From JALORV01 sp035429725 (GTDB taxonomy: Bacteria; Pseudomonadota; Gammaproteobacteria; Burkholderiales; Burkholderiaceae_F), in NCBI GenBank assembly GCA_035429725.1, contig DAOMFI010000001.1, positions 34,749 to 98,748 on the forward strand: a stretch of DNA of 64,000 nucleotides. The letters are read 5' to 3'. Each line of letters starts with the position of its first letter. The first letter of the stretch is position 1. The notes under the pieces are model-generated. The model saw only the letters and a list, made by a program, of their open reading frames with translations, ran no database searches and was not told where the DNA came from. The position numbers and the translations under genes are program-made. Shown here in pieces: positions 1 to 8,733 of the stretch.

Positions 1-537
1 CGGCAGCATGCGGTCGCGGTGCAGACCGTCCGGGTAAAGCGCGTCCGGCGCGTAATTGGAGGTCATGACCAGTCCGACATTGAGCGCAAACAGGCGCTCG
101 AGCAGGCGATACAGGATCATCGCGTCGGCGATGTCGGAGACATGAAACTCGTCGAAGCAGATCAGGCGATGGCGCCGCGCGATCCGTCGTGCGACCTCGT
201 CGAGCGGGTCGGCGGTTCCCCTCAGCTCGTGCAGCTCCGCATGGACACTGCGCATGAACTCGTGGAAGTGCACGCGCGTCTTCCGGATCAACGGCACCGC
301 GGCAAAGAACGCGTCCATCAGGAAGCTCTTGCCGCGGCCGACGTCGCCCCACAGATAGACACCGCGCGGCACCGGCGGCCGCACCAGCAGCTTCTTCAGC
401 GCGTTGGAGCGATGCGCCTTATAGCCGGCCCACTCATCCTGCAGTTGCTGCAGCCGGACCGCGGCGCGCTCCTGTGCCGCGTCGAGCGAATAGCCACGCT
501 GGGCCAGCAAGGCGTCAAGCTGGGAGCGGAACGGCAC
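1..537 (-). CDS. zapE: Cell division AFG1-like ATPase ZapE (3' end beyond the left edge)
   Basis: This is the N-terminal 179 residues of a ZapE/AFG1-family P-loop ATPase, a cytoplasmic protein that in E. coli associates with the Z-ring. The Walker A motif GDVGRGKS and the Walker B stretch LICFDEFHV are both visible. The segment FHEFMRSVHAELHEL is typical of the family. No in-frame ATG lies upstream, so I chose the GTG at 537, which matches the expected N-terminus; its ribosome binding site is poor. It lies 55 nt downstream of lpdA and is probably the last gene of the odhA operon, an order common in betaproteobacteria. The C-terminus is missing because the window ends. Confidence 0.9.
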   Translation of the reverse strand, partial: MPFRSQLDALLAQRGYSLDAAQERAAVRLQQLQDEWAGYKAHRSNALKKLLVRPPVPRGVYLWGDVGRGKSFLMDAFFAAVPLIRKTRVHFHEFMRSVHAELHELRGTADPLDEVARRIARRHRLICFDEFHVSDIADAMILYRLLERLFALNVGLVMTSNYAPDALYPDGLHRDRMLP

Positions 538-592
538 GCGGCGCGGCGACTGCGACGTTGACTGACGAAAGCCCGGTTCTAGAGGCCTGCAC

Positions 593-2032
593 TCAGAAGT
601 TGAGCGTACGTTTGTCGACCGCCAACGCCGCTTCCTTGGTCGCTTCCGACAGTGACGGGTGCGCGTGGCAAATGCGGGCGATGTCCTCCGACGAGGCACG
701 GAACTCCATCGCCACCACCGCTTCGGCAATCAGCTCGGAAGCGAGCGGGCCGATGATGTGCACACCGAGGATCTCGTCGGTCGCGGCGTCGGCGAGAAAC
801 TTGACCATGCCGCTGGTATCGCCCAGCGCACGGGCCCGGCCATTGGCGGCAAACGGGAATGTTCCGGCGCGATATGCGCGACCGCTTGCCTTCAGTTGCT
901 GCTCGGTCTGGCCGACCCAGGCGATCTCGGGCGAGGTGTAGATGACCCACGGGATCGTGTTGAAGTTGACGTGGCCATGCTGGCCGGCGATGCGTTCCGC
1001 GACCGCCACACCTTCTTCTTCCGCCTTGTGCGCAAGCATGGGTCCGCGCACGACATCACCGACGGCCCAGACGTTCGGCACATTGCTGCGGCATTCGTCA
1101 TCGACGGCGACGAAGCCGCGCTCGTCGAGCGCAAGTCCGATTGCCTCCGGAGCAAGACCCGTGGTGTTGGGCACACGTCCGATCGAAACGATGAGGCGGT
1201 CCACCGAAAGCGTCTGGGTCGCACCGGCGGAGTCGGTGTACTCGACGCGGACTTCCTCGGCCTTGCCCTTCTTCTCGACGGCCACCTTCTCGATCTTCAC
1301 TCCGAGCGAGATCTTCAGCCCCTGGCGCCCGAAGAGCTTCGCCGCCTCCCTGGCGATCTGCTCATCGACGGCGCCGAGGAACGCGGGCAGGGCCTCGAGG
1401 ACCGTCACCTCGGCGCCGAGGCGACGCCAGACCGAGCCCATCTCGAGGCCGATGACGCCCGCGCCGATGACGCCTAGGCGCTTCGGCACTTCCGCGATTG
1501 ACAGCGCCCCATCGTTCGAAAGGATGCGCTTCTCGTCGAACGCAGCGCCGGGCAAGGCGCGCGCGTTTGAGCCGGTGGCGACGATGACATGGCGGGCGAT
1601 GAGCGTTTCCTCCGCCGCACCGCTGACCTTGATCTCGACTCCGGCATCGTTGCGGCCGACGAACGAACCGCGGCCGTGGAAGAACGCGACCTTGTTCTTC
1701 TTGAACAGGTACAGGATGCCGTCGTTGTTCTGCTTGACCACGCCGTCCTTGCGGGCAAGCATCTTCGCCAGGTCGAGACCCAGGCCCTTGACCTCGATAC
1801 CGTGGGCAGCAAAGTGGTGGCCGGCCTGCTCGTAGTGTTCCGACGACTGCAGCAGCGCCTTGGACGGAATGCAGCCGACATTCGTGCAGGTCCCGCCCGG
1901 CGCCGGCCCGCCGTCCTTGTTCTTCCACTCGTCAATGCAGGCCGCAGCGAGCCCGAGCTGGGCCGCACGGATTGCCGCGATATAGCCGCCGGGGCCGCCC
2001 CCGATGACGACGACGTCGAAATTCTTGGCCAT
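593..2032 (-). CDS. lpdA: Dihydrolipoyl dehydrogenase (E3 of 2-oxoglutarate dehydrogenase)
   Basis: This 479-residue FAD/NAD disulfide oxidoreductase reoxidises the dihydrolipoyl groups of the E2 protein and reduces NAD+. The FAD-binding GGGPGG is at residues 11-16. The redox disulfide is C49/C54 in CTNVGC, and an NAD-binding GAGVIGLE lies near residue 190. The catalytic His-Glu pair is H458/E463 in HAHPSLSE near the C-terminus. The length is normal for the family. It is the last subunit gene of the odh operon, 21 nt after the PspC-domain gene, so it most likely serves this complex, though E3 can be shared with pyruvate dehydrogenase or glycine cleavage. Confidence 0.97.
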   Translation of the reverse strand: MAKNFDVVVIGGGPGGYIAAIRAAQLGLAAACIDEWKNKDGGPAPGGTCTNVGCIPSKALLQSSEHYEQAGHHFAAHGIEVKGLGLDLAKMLARKDGVVKQNNDGILYLFKKNKVAFFHGRGSFVGRNDAGVEIKVSGAAEETLIARHVIVATGSNARALPGAAFDEKRILSNDGALSIAEVPKRLGVIGAGVIGLEMGSVWRRLGAEVTVLEALPAFLGAVDEQIAREAAKLFGRQGLKISLGVKIEKVAVEKKGKAEEVRVEYTDSAGATQTLSVDRLIVSIGRVPNTTGLAPEAIGLALDERGFVAVDDECRSNVPNVWAVGDVVRGPMLAHKAEEEGVAVAERIAGQHGHVNFNTIPWVIYTSPEIAWVGQTEQQLKASGRAYRAGTFPFAANGRARALGDTSGMVKFLADAATDEILGVHIIGPLASELIAEAVVAMEFRASSEDIARICHAHPSLSEATKEAALAVDKRTLNF

Positions 2033-2053
2033 CCTTGCCTTTCGCCGTGCGCG

Positions 2054-2365
2054 CTACGTCTCGTCGCGCGGCACGAAGATCCAGAAGATGATGTACAGGA
2101 CGACGGTGAATCCGCCGACCATCAGTCCGAGCACGAAGATGAGGCGCCAGATCCAGGCCTCGACACCGGTGACCGCCGCGATCCCTCCGCACACGCCGGC
2201 GATCCATTTGTCGTCGTTCGACAGGCGAAGGCGGTTGACCGGGAGCGAGCCGCCCGCGGGCGCACCCGCCAGCAGGCGCGCCTTTGCCGAGTCGAACTCG
2301 GCCTGGGTCAGCGCGCCGGAGAGAAGCAGGCGGTGCAGCTTTTCAAGCTCGTCAGCCACGGTCAT
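2054..2365 (-). CDS. PspC-domain small membrane protein
   Basis: This is a 103-residue protein with two parts. The first ~40 residues resemble a SHOCT-type short helical domain (LLLSGALTQAEFDSAKARLL). The rest is a PspC domain with the signature WIAGVCGGIA and a hydrophobic membrane segment that ends in FWIFVPRDET. PspC domains occur in phage-shock and envelope-stress proteins, but the role of this small form is not established. It sits between odhB (17 nt) and lpdA (21 nt), so it must be co-transcribed with the dehydrogenase subunits. No PspA or PspB gene is nearby. Confidence 0.85.
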   Translation of the reverse strand: MTVADELEKLHRLLLSGALTQAEFDSAKARLLAGAPAGGSLPVNRLRLSNDDKWIAGVCGGIAAVTGVEAWIWRLIFVLGLMVGGFTVVLYIIFWIFVPRDET

Positions 2366-2382
2366 CGCAATTCTCCGGCGGT

Positions 2383-3636
2383 TCAGACTTCGAGCAGCAG
2401 GCGCGCCGGGTCTTCCAGCGCCTCTTTCATCGTGACAAGCGACAGCACAGCCTCCCGCCCGTCAATGATGCGGTGGTCGTACGAGAGCGCAAGGTAATTC
2501 ATCGGTCGCACCACGACCTGGCCGTTCTCGACAACCGCGCGGTCCTTGGTCGCATGCACGCCCAGGATGGCCGACTGCGGCGGGTTGATGATCGGCGTCG
2601 ACAGCATCGAGCCGAACACGCCGCCATTGGAAATCGAAAAGGTGCCACCAGTGAGCTCCTCGAGCGCGAGCTTGCCCTCGCCGGCGCGCTTGCCGTAGTC
2701 CGCGATCTTCTTCTCGATGTCCGCGAACGTCATCTGGTCGGCGTCGCGCAGGATCGGCACCACCAGGCCGCGCGGCGAGCCGACCGCGATGCCGATGTCG
2801 AAGTAGCCGTGGTACACGATGTCGTTGCCGTCGACCGATGCATTGACGACCGGGTACTTCTTGAGCGCTGCCACCGCCGCTTTGACGAAGAACGACATGA
2901 AGCCGAGCTTCACGCCGTGCTCCTTTTCGAAGCGGTCCTTGTAACGGTTGCGCAGATCCATCAGCGGCTGCATGTTGACTTCGTTGAACGTCGTCAGGAT
3001 CGCGGCCGTGGACTGTGACTGCACCAGGCGCTCGGCCACGCGCTGACGCAGCCGCGACATCGGCACGCGTTGCTCGGGCCGATCGGCCAGTCCCGACAGG
3101 TCGAGCGGCGCTTTCACTTCCGGCAAGGCCGCCTTCGCAGCTGCAGCGGCTGGCGCAGGAACCGGTGCCGGTGCCGTCGCGCCCGAGGCGAGCGCGCCCA
3201 GCACATCCCCCTTGGTCACACGGCCATCCTTGCCCGTACCGACCACCGATCCCGGCGGCAATCCGGCATCGGCCATGCGCTTGGCTGCCGCGGGCATGGC
3301 CACGCCGGCCGCAGCCGCGGGCGTTGGTGCGGCGGCCGGCTTCGGAGCCGAAGCCGGAGCGGGCGCGAGAGCCTGGGCCGGTGCCCCGGCCTTGCCGGCG
3401 GTGTCCACCGAAGCGATGACCTCACCCGACACGACTGTCGACCCGTCGCCCTTGATGATCTGGCCGAGCACGCCGGCGGCCGGAGCAGGAACTTCCAGCA
3501 CCACCTTGTCGGTCTCGATCTCGATGAGGATCTCGTCCATCGCGACGGCGTCGCCGGCTTTCTTCTTCCACTGCAGCAGCGTGGCTTCCGCCACCGATTC
3601 GGACAGCTGCGGAACCTTGACTTCAACGAGTGCCAT
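2383..3636 (-). CDS. odhB: 2-oxoglutarate dehydrogenase E2, dihydrolipoyl succinyltransferase
   Basis: This 417-residue succinyltransferase core passes the succinyl group from E1 to CoA. It has one lipoyl domain (residues 2-76, lipoylated K44 in ETDKVVLEVP), an Ala/Pro linker, a peripheral-subunit-binding domain (about 112-149), a second linker and the catalytic domain (from about 188). The active site is DHRIIDG with H388. I chose the ATG at 3636 because GGAAAGAAG precedes it at good distance. An in-frame ATG at 3687 would add 17 basic residues before the lipoyl domain. The gap to odhA is 129 nt and contains a short GGGGG/CCCCC inverted repeat at 3711-3726. Confidence 0.96.
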   Translation of the reverse strand: MALVEVKVPQLSESVAEATLLQWKKKAGDAVAMDEILIEIETDKVVLEVPAPAAGVLGQIIKGDGSTVVSGEVIASVDTAGKAGAPAQALAPAPASAPKPAAAPTPAAAAGVAMPAAAKRMADAGLPPGSVVGTGKDGRVTKGDVLGALASGATAPAPVPAPAAAAAKAALPEVKAPLDLSGLADRPEQRVPMSRLRQRVAERLVQSQSTAAILTTFNEVNMQPLMDLRNRYKDRFEKEHGVKLGFMSFFVKAAVAALKKYPVVNASVDGNDIVYHGYFDIGIAVGSPRGLVVPILRDADQMTFADIEKKIADYGKRAGEGKLALEELTGGTFSISNGGVFGSMLSTPIINPPQSAILGVHATKDRAVVENGQVVVRPMNYLALSYDHRIIDGREAVLSLVTMKEALEDPARLLLEV

Positions 3637-3765
3637 TTTCTTCTTTCCGGAATTTGCGTTGATCGCGTTCTGCCTGCGTCGCGCCATCCGGCCTGTTGAA
3701 GCGGGCGAACGGGGGTTCCCTCCCCCACCGCGCGCGACCCGTGCCGGCAGCGACTGCTGCGCGCG

Positions 3766-6624
3766 TTACTTGTTCAGGACGAGGCCCTTGAGCTTGCCGA
3801 AGGCCGTGTCGAGCAGCGCCTTCTGCTGCTCGACGTGCTTCGCGTAGTAGCCGACCGCCGGCGATGCAGACGGCGCGCGCCCGGCATAGCCGAGCTTCTG
3901 GCCATCGACCATGCTCTCGAGCAGGTGATGCTGCGTGTAGAACCACGGCCCCTGGTTGGCCGGCTCGTCCTGACACCACACGACCTCGGTGGCGTTCGGA
4001 TACTTGCGGAACTCCGTGGCCAGCGCCTTGTGCGGGAACGGATACAACTGCTCGACCCGCAGCAGCACGACGTCGTCTTCCTTGCGCTCGCGCCGTGTGT
4101 GCAGGAGGTCGTAGTAGACCTTTCCCGAGCACACGACAATGCGCTTGACCTTCTTGGCTTCGATCGACGGATCGCGCTCGCCGATGACGGTCAGGAATTC
4201 GCCCCGCGAGAGCTCGGTGAGCTCGGACGCCGCGTCCTTGTTACGCAGCAGCGACTTCGGAGTCATGATGACCAGCGGCTTGCGGAACAGCCGGATCATC
4301 TGCCGCCGCAGCAGATGGAAGATCTGCGCCGCCGTGGTCGGCTGGGCAATCTGCATGTTGTTGTCCGCCGCCAGCTGCAGGAAGCGCTCGAGCCGCGCGG
4401 ATGAATGCTCAGGACCCTGCCCCTCGTAGCCGTGCGGCAGCATCAGCGTCAGGCCCGACTGGCGCCCCCACTTCACCTCGCCCGAAGACAGGAACTGGTC
4501 GATGACCACCTGTGCGCCGTTGACGAAGTCGCCGAACTGCGCTTCCCAGACGACCAGCGCATTGGGCTCGGCGCTGGCATAGCCGTACTCGAAGGCCAGG
4601 ACGGCTTCTTCCGACAGGACCGAGTCGATGACCGTGAACGGTGCCTGGGTATCCGACACGTGCTGCAGCGGGATGAAGGTTCCCTCGTCCCACTTCTCGC
4701 GATTCTGGTCGTGCAGCACCGCATGGCGGTGGGTGAAGGTTCCGCGGCCGGAGTCCTGCCCCGTGATGCGAACGGCATAGCCGCTCGCGACCAGCGACGC
4801 GAAGGCGAGGTGCTCGCCCATGCCCCAGTCGAGCGGCTGCCTGCCCTCGGCCATCGCACGGCGATCCGCGATCACTTTCTCGACCAGCGGGTGAACCTTG
4901 AACTGGGGCGGGATCGTGGTGATGCGCTCGCCGAGGCGCTTCAGTTCGGCCAGCGGCACCGCAGTGTCAGCGTGGTCGGTCCACTTGCGGTTGAGAAAGG
5001 CCGACCAGTCGACCGCAAACTTGCTCTTGTAGTTGGTGAGCACCGGGTCCGACGTCGTGCGGCCCTCTTCCATGGCGGCGCGATAGGCCTTGACCATCTG
5101 CTCCGGCAGATCGGCCGCGATGGTGCCCTGGGTCACCAGCTTGTCGGCGTAGACCTTGCGCGTGCCGGGATGGGCGCCGATCTTCTTGTACATCAGCGGC
5201 TGCGTCACGGCCGGCGTGTCCTGCTCGTTGTGGCCAAGGCGACGGAAACAGACAATGTCGACGACCACGTCGAGGTTGAACTGCTGGCGGTAGTCCAGCG
5301 CCAGCTGAGTCACAAAGACCACCGCTTCGGGATCGTCGCCGTTCACATGGAACACCGGCGCCTCGATCATCTTGACGACGTCCGAGCAGTAGATCGTCGA
5401 GCGCGTGTCGCGCGGGTCGGACGTGGTGAAGCCGATCTGGTTGTTGATGACGATGTGCACCGTGCCGCCGGTGCCATAGCCGCGCGTCTGCGCGAGGTTG
5501 AGCGTCTCCATCACGACGCCCTGTCCGGCAAAGGCCGCGTCGCCGTGCACCAGCACGGGCAGCACCTTGTCGCCCTCCTCGTCACCGCGGCGTTCCTGGC
5601 GCGCGCGCACCGAGCCCTCGACGACCGGGTTGACGATCTCGAGGTGCGAAGGGTTGAACGCCAGCGAAAGATGCACCGGGCCGCCGGGTGTCGAGATGTC
5701 GCTGGAAAATCCCATGTGGTACTTGACGTCGCCCGCGGGCAGGTCGGAGCCCGACTTGCCTTCGAACTCAGCGAACAGTTCCTTCGGCATCTTGCCCAGC
5801 GTGTTCACCAGCACGTTGAGGCGGCCGCGGTGCGCCATGCCGATGACGATCTCTTCCACCCCGGTGGCGCCGGCACGCTGGATCAGCTCATCCATCGACG
5901 CGATGAAGGTCTCGCCCCCCTCGAGCGAGAAGCGCTTCTGGCCGACATACTTGGTATGAAGATAGCGCTCCAGCCCTTCGGCGGCGGTCACGCGCTCCAG
6001 GATGTGGACCTTCTGCTCGGCGGTGAAACTCGGCGTCGAGCGGGTCGACTCCAGGCGCTGCTGGATCCAGCGCTTCTGCGCCGGATCGGAGATATACATG
6101 TACTCGGCACCGACGTTTCCGCAATAGGTCTGGCGTAGCGCCGTGACGATCTCGCGCAGCGTCATCTGCTCCTGCCCGAAGTACGTGTTGGACGCCGAGA
6201 AGACGGTGTCCATGTCGGCTTCGGTCAGGTCATAGAACCCCGGTTCGAGTTCGGGAATCGCCGGCCGCTCCTGGCGCTGCAGCGGATCGAGGTTGGCCCA
6301 GCGATTGCCGAGGAAGCGGTAGGCCGCGATGATCGACTGGACGTGGACCTGCTTGCGTGCGACCGAAAGGTCGGTCGGCGCCACCTTCGGCTGGAAGGCG
6401 CCCGCCTTCGCGCGCTGCGCGAAGGACTCGACGATCGGCGCATGCGCGACGTCGCGTGAACTGGCCGAGCCGTCGGCGGCCGGCACCAGCTGCATCTGGT
6501 CGAAGTAGGCGCGCCACTTGTCGGGGACGGAGCCCGGATTGTCGAGATAGCGCTCGTAGAGCTCCTCGACGTACGGCGCATTGCCGCCAAACAGGTACGA
6601 ATTGACCTGGAACTGTCGCATCAT
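3766..6624 (-). CDS. odhA: 2-oxoglutarate dehydrogenase E1 component
   Basis: This 952-residue thiamine-diphosphate enzyme decarboxylates 2-oxoglutarate and succinylates the lipoyl group of OdhB in the TCA cycle. The N-terminus (SYLFGGNAPYVEELYERYL) is the E2-interacting region of SucA. MAHRGRLN lies near residue 265 and GDAAFAGQG near residue 361, followed by the conserved NNQIGFTT. The ATG at 6624 follows AAGGTGAAGG; a GTG at 6633 is in frame and also possible. It is the first gene of the odh operon and is divergent from the redox cluster that starts at 6913. The same organism therefore carries both NAD-linked and ferredoxin-type 2-oxoacid oxidation. Confidence 0.97.
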   Translation of the reverse strand: MMRQFQVNSYLFGGNAPYVEELYERYLDNPGSVPDKWRAYFDQMQLVPAADGSASSRDVAHAPIVESFAQRAKAGAFQPKVAPTDLSVARKQVHVQSIIAAYRFLGNRWANLDPLQRQERPAIPELEPGFYDLTEADMDTVFSASNTYFGQEQMTLREIVTALRQTYCGNVGAEYMYISDPAQKRWIQQRLESTRSTPSFTAEQKVHILERVTAAEGLERYLHTKYVGQKRFSLEGGETFIASMDELIQRAGATGVEEIVIGMAHRGRLNVLVNTLGKMPKELFAEFEGKSGSDLPAGDVKYHMGFSSDISTPGGPVHLSLAFNPSHLEIVNPVVEGSVRARQERRGDEEGDKVLPVLVHGDAAFAGQGVVMETLNLAQTRGYGTGGTVHIVINNQIGFTTSDPRDTRSTIYCSDVVKMIEAPVFHVNGDDPEAVVFVTQLALDYRQQFNLDVVVDIVCFRRLGHNEQDTPAVTQPLMYKKIGAHPGTRKVYADKLVTQGTIAADLPEQMVKAYRAAMEEGRTTSDPVLTNYKSKFAVDWSAFLNRKWTDHADTAVPLAELKRLGERITTIPPQFKVHPLVEKVIADRRAMAEGRQPLDWGMGEHLAFASLVASGYAVRITGQDSGRGTFTHRHAVLHDQNREKWDEGTFIPLQHVSDTQAPFTVIDSVLSEEAVLAFEYGYASAEPNALVVWEAQFGDFVNGAQVVIDQFLSSGEVKWGRQSGLTLMLPHGYEGQGPEHSSARLERFLQLAADNNMQIAQPTTAAQIFHLLRRQMIRLFRKPLVIMTPKSLLRNKDAASELTELSRGEFLTVIGERDPSIEAKKVKRIVVCSGKVYYDLLHTRRERKEDDVVLLRVEQLYPFPHKALATEFRKYPNATEVVWCQDEPANQGPWFYTQHHLLESMVDGQKLGYAGRAPSASPAVGYYAKHVEQQKALLDTAFGKLKGLVLNK

Positions 6625-6828
6625 CGCCTTCACCTTTCAGAACGAGTTTCTCGTTGAAGATGCCCGGCGTGGCGGTCGCGAAGCCTCCAGCACCGGCGAC
6701 AACGCGCTCCGGATTCCGGTGCGGTTGCCGAGAGCACCGGCAGCGTTCGGGCCACCGGCGGCAAGCGCGGGATGCTACCACTGCACGGGCGGATTTCATC
6801 CTTGTGTGGCGCACATGCCGCGCCGTTT

Positions 6829-6848
6829 CGTACGGCGAGCGTACGGCG
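6829..6848. repeat. Tandem 9-bp repeat in the divergent odhA/redox-cluster promoter region
   Basis: CGTACGGCG occurs twice, at 6829-6837 and 6840-6848, with an 11-bp period, about one helical turn. It sits in the 288-bp region between the odhA start and the first redox-cluster gene. Such spacing fits a regulator that binds two direct half-sites on one DNA face. That is inference; high-GC DNA produces short repeats by chance and I see no clear -10/-35 pair here. Confidence 0.3.
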
Positions 6849-6912
6849 CCGCCCGGGAATACACTCCCGCGCACCACAAAACTCGCCGCCAAGACGGACG
6901 AGGAGGAGACAC

Positions 6913-8733
6913 GTGCAAGCGACGGACATCCGTCGTCCCGACTACTTTCATCGAGTCGTGGACTGCCAGTGGGCGTGCCCGGCGCACACCCCGGTTCCCG
7001 AGTACATCCGGCTGATCTCGAGTGGGCGTTACACCGACGCCTACATGGTCAATTGGCAATCGAATGTCTTTCCCGGCATCCTCGGACGGACCTGCGACCG
7101 GCCCTGCGAGCCGGCTTGCCGCCGCGGACGCGTGGAGGAGAACCAGGTTTCGCGGCCCGAACCGGTGGCCATCTGCCGGCTGAAGCGCGTTGCGGCGGAT
7201 CTCAAGGGCGACATCCAGCGCCGGTTGCCGAAACGGGCCGGGCGAAAAAACGGCAAGCGCATTGCATGCATTGGTGCGGGCCCGGCTTCGCTGACCGTCG
7301 CCCGCGATCTTGCCCCTCTTGGCTACGAGGTCATCGTCTTCGACCAGGACCCGAAGGCCGGCGGCATGATCCGAACGCAGATTCCGCGCTTTCGCCTGCC
7401 CGAGGAGGTCATCGACGAGGAAACCGGCTACGTGCTCGGGCTCGGCGTCGAGTTCCGCGGCGGCGTGCGCATCGATTCGATGAAGGCACTGCTCAAGGAT
7501 GGTTACGACGCGGTCTTCGTCGGCTCTGGCGCACCGCGGGGGCGCGACCTCGACCTGCCGGGCCGCCGTGAAGCCGCTGCGCACATCCACATCGGTATCG
7601 ACTGGCTGTCGTCCGTCTCTTTCGGGCACATCGCGAAAGCAGGCAAACGGGTCATCGTCCTCGGCGGCGGCAACACCGCGATGGACTGCTGCCGGACCGC
7701 GCGACGGCTGGGCGGCGAGGATGTCAAGGTCATCGTGCGCTCGGGTTTCGATGAGATGAAGGCCTCCCCCTGGGAAAAGGAGGACGCCCAGCACGAAGGC
7801 ATACCGATCCTCAACTTCCTGGTGCCCAAGGCCTTCCTCCACGTCAGTGGCCGCCTGACCGGCATGACTTTTGGCAAGGTGAAGGCCGTTTACGACGATC
7901 GCGGCCGGCGCTCGCTGGTGCCGACCGGCGAACCGGACCAGACCTTCGCGTGCGACGAAGTCCTGGTCGCCGTCGGGCAGGAAAACGCCTTCCCATGGAT
8001 CGAGCGCGATGCGGGCATCAGGTTCGACGACAACGGCATGCCGGTGCTCGACGCGACCACGCTGCAGTCGACGCTGCCGCATGTGTTTTTCGGGGGTGAC
8101 GCGGCACTCGGCCCCAAGAACATCATCTGGGCCGTTGCCCAGGGCCATGACGCGGCCGTGTCGATCGACAAGTTCCTGCACGGCGAGGATGTGCATGAGC
8201 GCCCGGCCCCGGGCGTGACGCTCGTGTCGCAGAAAATGGGCATCCATGAGTGGAGCTATGACAACGAGGTCGCGGCCGACACGCGCTTCAAGGTGCCCTG
8301 GCGCGATGTCAGCGAAGCGCTGCGGAGCATCAAGGTCGAGGTCGAACTCGGGTTCGACGCCGCCACGGCGTGGAAGGAGGCCCAGCGCTGCCTCAACTGC
8401 GACGTGCAGACCGTGTTCAGTGCGGTGCAATGCATCGAATGCGACGCCTGCGTGGACGTCTGCCCGACCGACTGCATCAACTTCATCGCCAATGGCGAGG
8501 AGTCGGAACTTCGCGGACGGCTGCGCGCCCCGGCGCCGGATCGCGATCAGGCGCTGTATGTCTCGAGCGAACTGAAGACCGGTCGCGTCATGGTCAAGGA
8601 CGAAAACGTCTGCCTGCACTGCGGACTGTGTGCAGAGCGTTGCCCCACCGGCGCGTGGGACATGCAGCGCTTCCGGCTCGACGTGACGCATGCCGGCCGC
8701 GGCTGCCGCGTGAAGCAGAAGGAGGCCGCCTGA
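6913..8733 (+). CDS. FAD/Fe-S oxidoreductase, GltD-like with two C-terminal [4Fe-4S] motifs (KorC-type candidate)
   Basis: This 606-residue protein is built like a glutamate-synthase small subunit with an added 8Fe ferredoxin tail. The N-terminal cysteines C18, C22, C61, C65 and C69 match the GltD Fe-S region. The FAD motif GAGPAS starts at residue 121 and an NAD(P)H motif GGGNTAMD at about 251. Two ferredoxin motifs close the protein: C507/C510/C513/C517 and C567/C570/C573/C577. The GTG start at 6913 follows GAGGAGGAG. It overlaps the next gene by one base (TGATG). The coupling suggests it is the NAD(P)-reactive subunit of the oxidoreductase encoded next, as in the three-subunit 2-oxoglutarate:NADP+ oxidoreductase known from Azoarcus. 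The substrate assignment is inference. Confidence 0.88.
   Translation: MQATDIRRPDYFHRVVDCQWACPAHTPVPEYIRLISSGRYTDAYMVNWQSNVFPGILGRTCDRPCEPACRRGRVEENQVSRPEPVAICRLKRVAADLKGDIQRRLPKRAGRKNGKRIACIGAGPASLTVARDLAPLGYEVIVFDQDPKAGGMIRTQIPRFRLPEEVIDEETGYVLGLGVEFRGGVRIDSMKALLKDGYDAVFVGSGAPRGRDLDLPGRREAAAHIHIGIDWLSSVSFGHIAKAGKRVIVLGGGNTAMDCCRTARRLGGEDVKVIVRSGFDEMKASPWEKEDAQHEGIPILNFLVPKAFLHVSGRLTGMTFGKVKAVYDDRGRRSLVPTGEPDQTFACDEVLVAVGQENAFPWIERDAGIRFDDNGMPVLDATTLQSTLPHVFFGGDAALGPKNIIWAVAQGHDAAVSIDKFLHGEDVHERPAPGVTLVSQKMGIHEWSYDNEVAADTRFKVPWRDVSEALRSIKVEVELGFDAATAWKEAQRCLNCDVQTVFSAVQCIECDACVDVCPTDCINFIANGEESELRGRLRAPAPDRDQALYVSSELKTGRVMVKDENVCLHCGLCAERCPTGAWDMQRFRLDVTHAGRGCRVKQKEAA

Noticed and set aside
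4405..6138. A 577-codon plus-strand open frame
   Set aside because: It is antisense to odhA, which has full E1 motifs and strong family identity.
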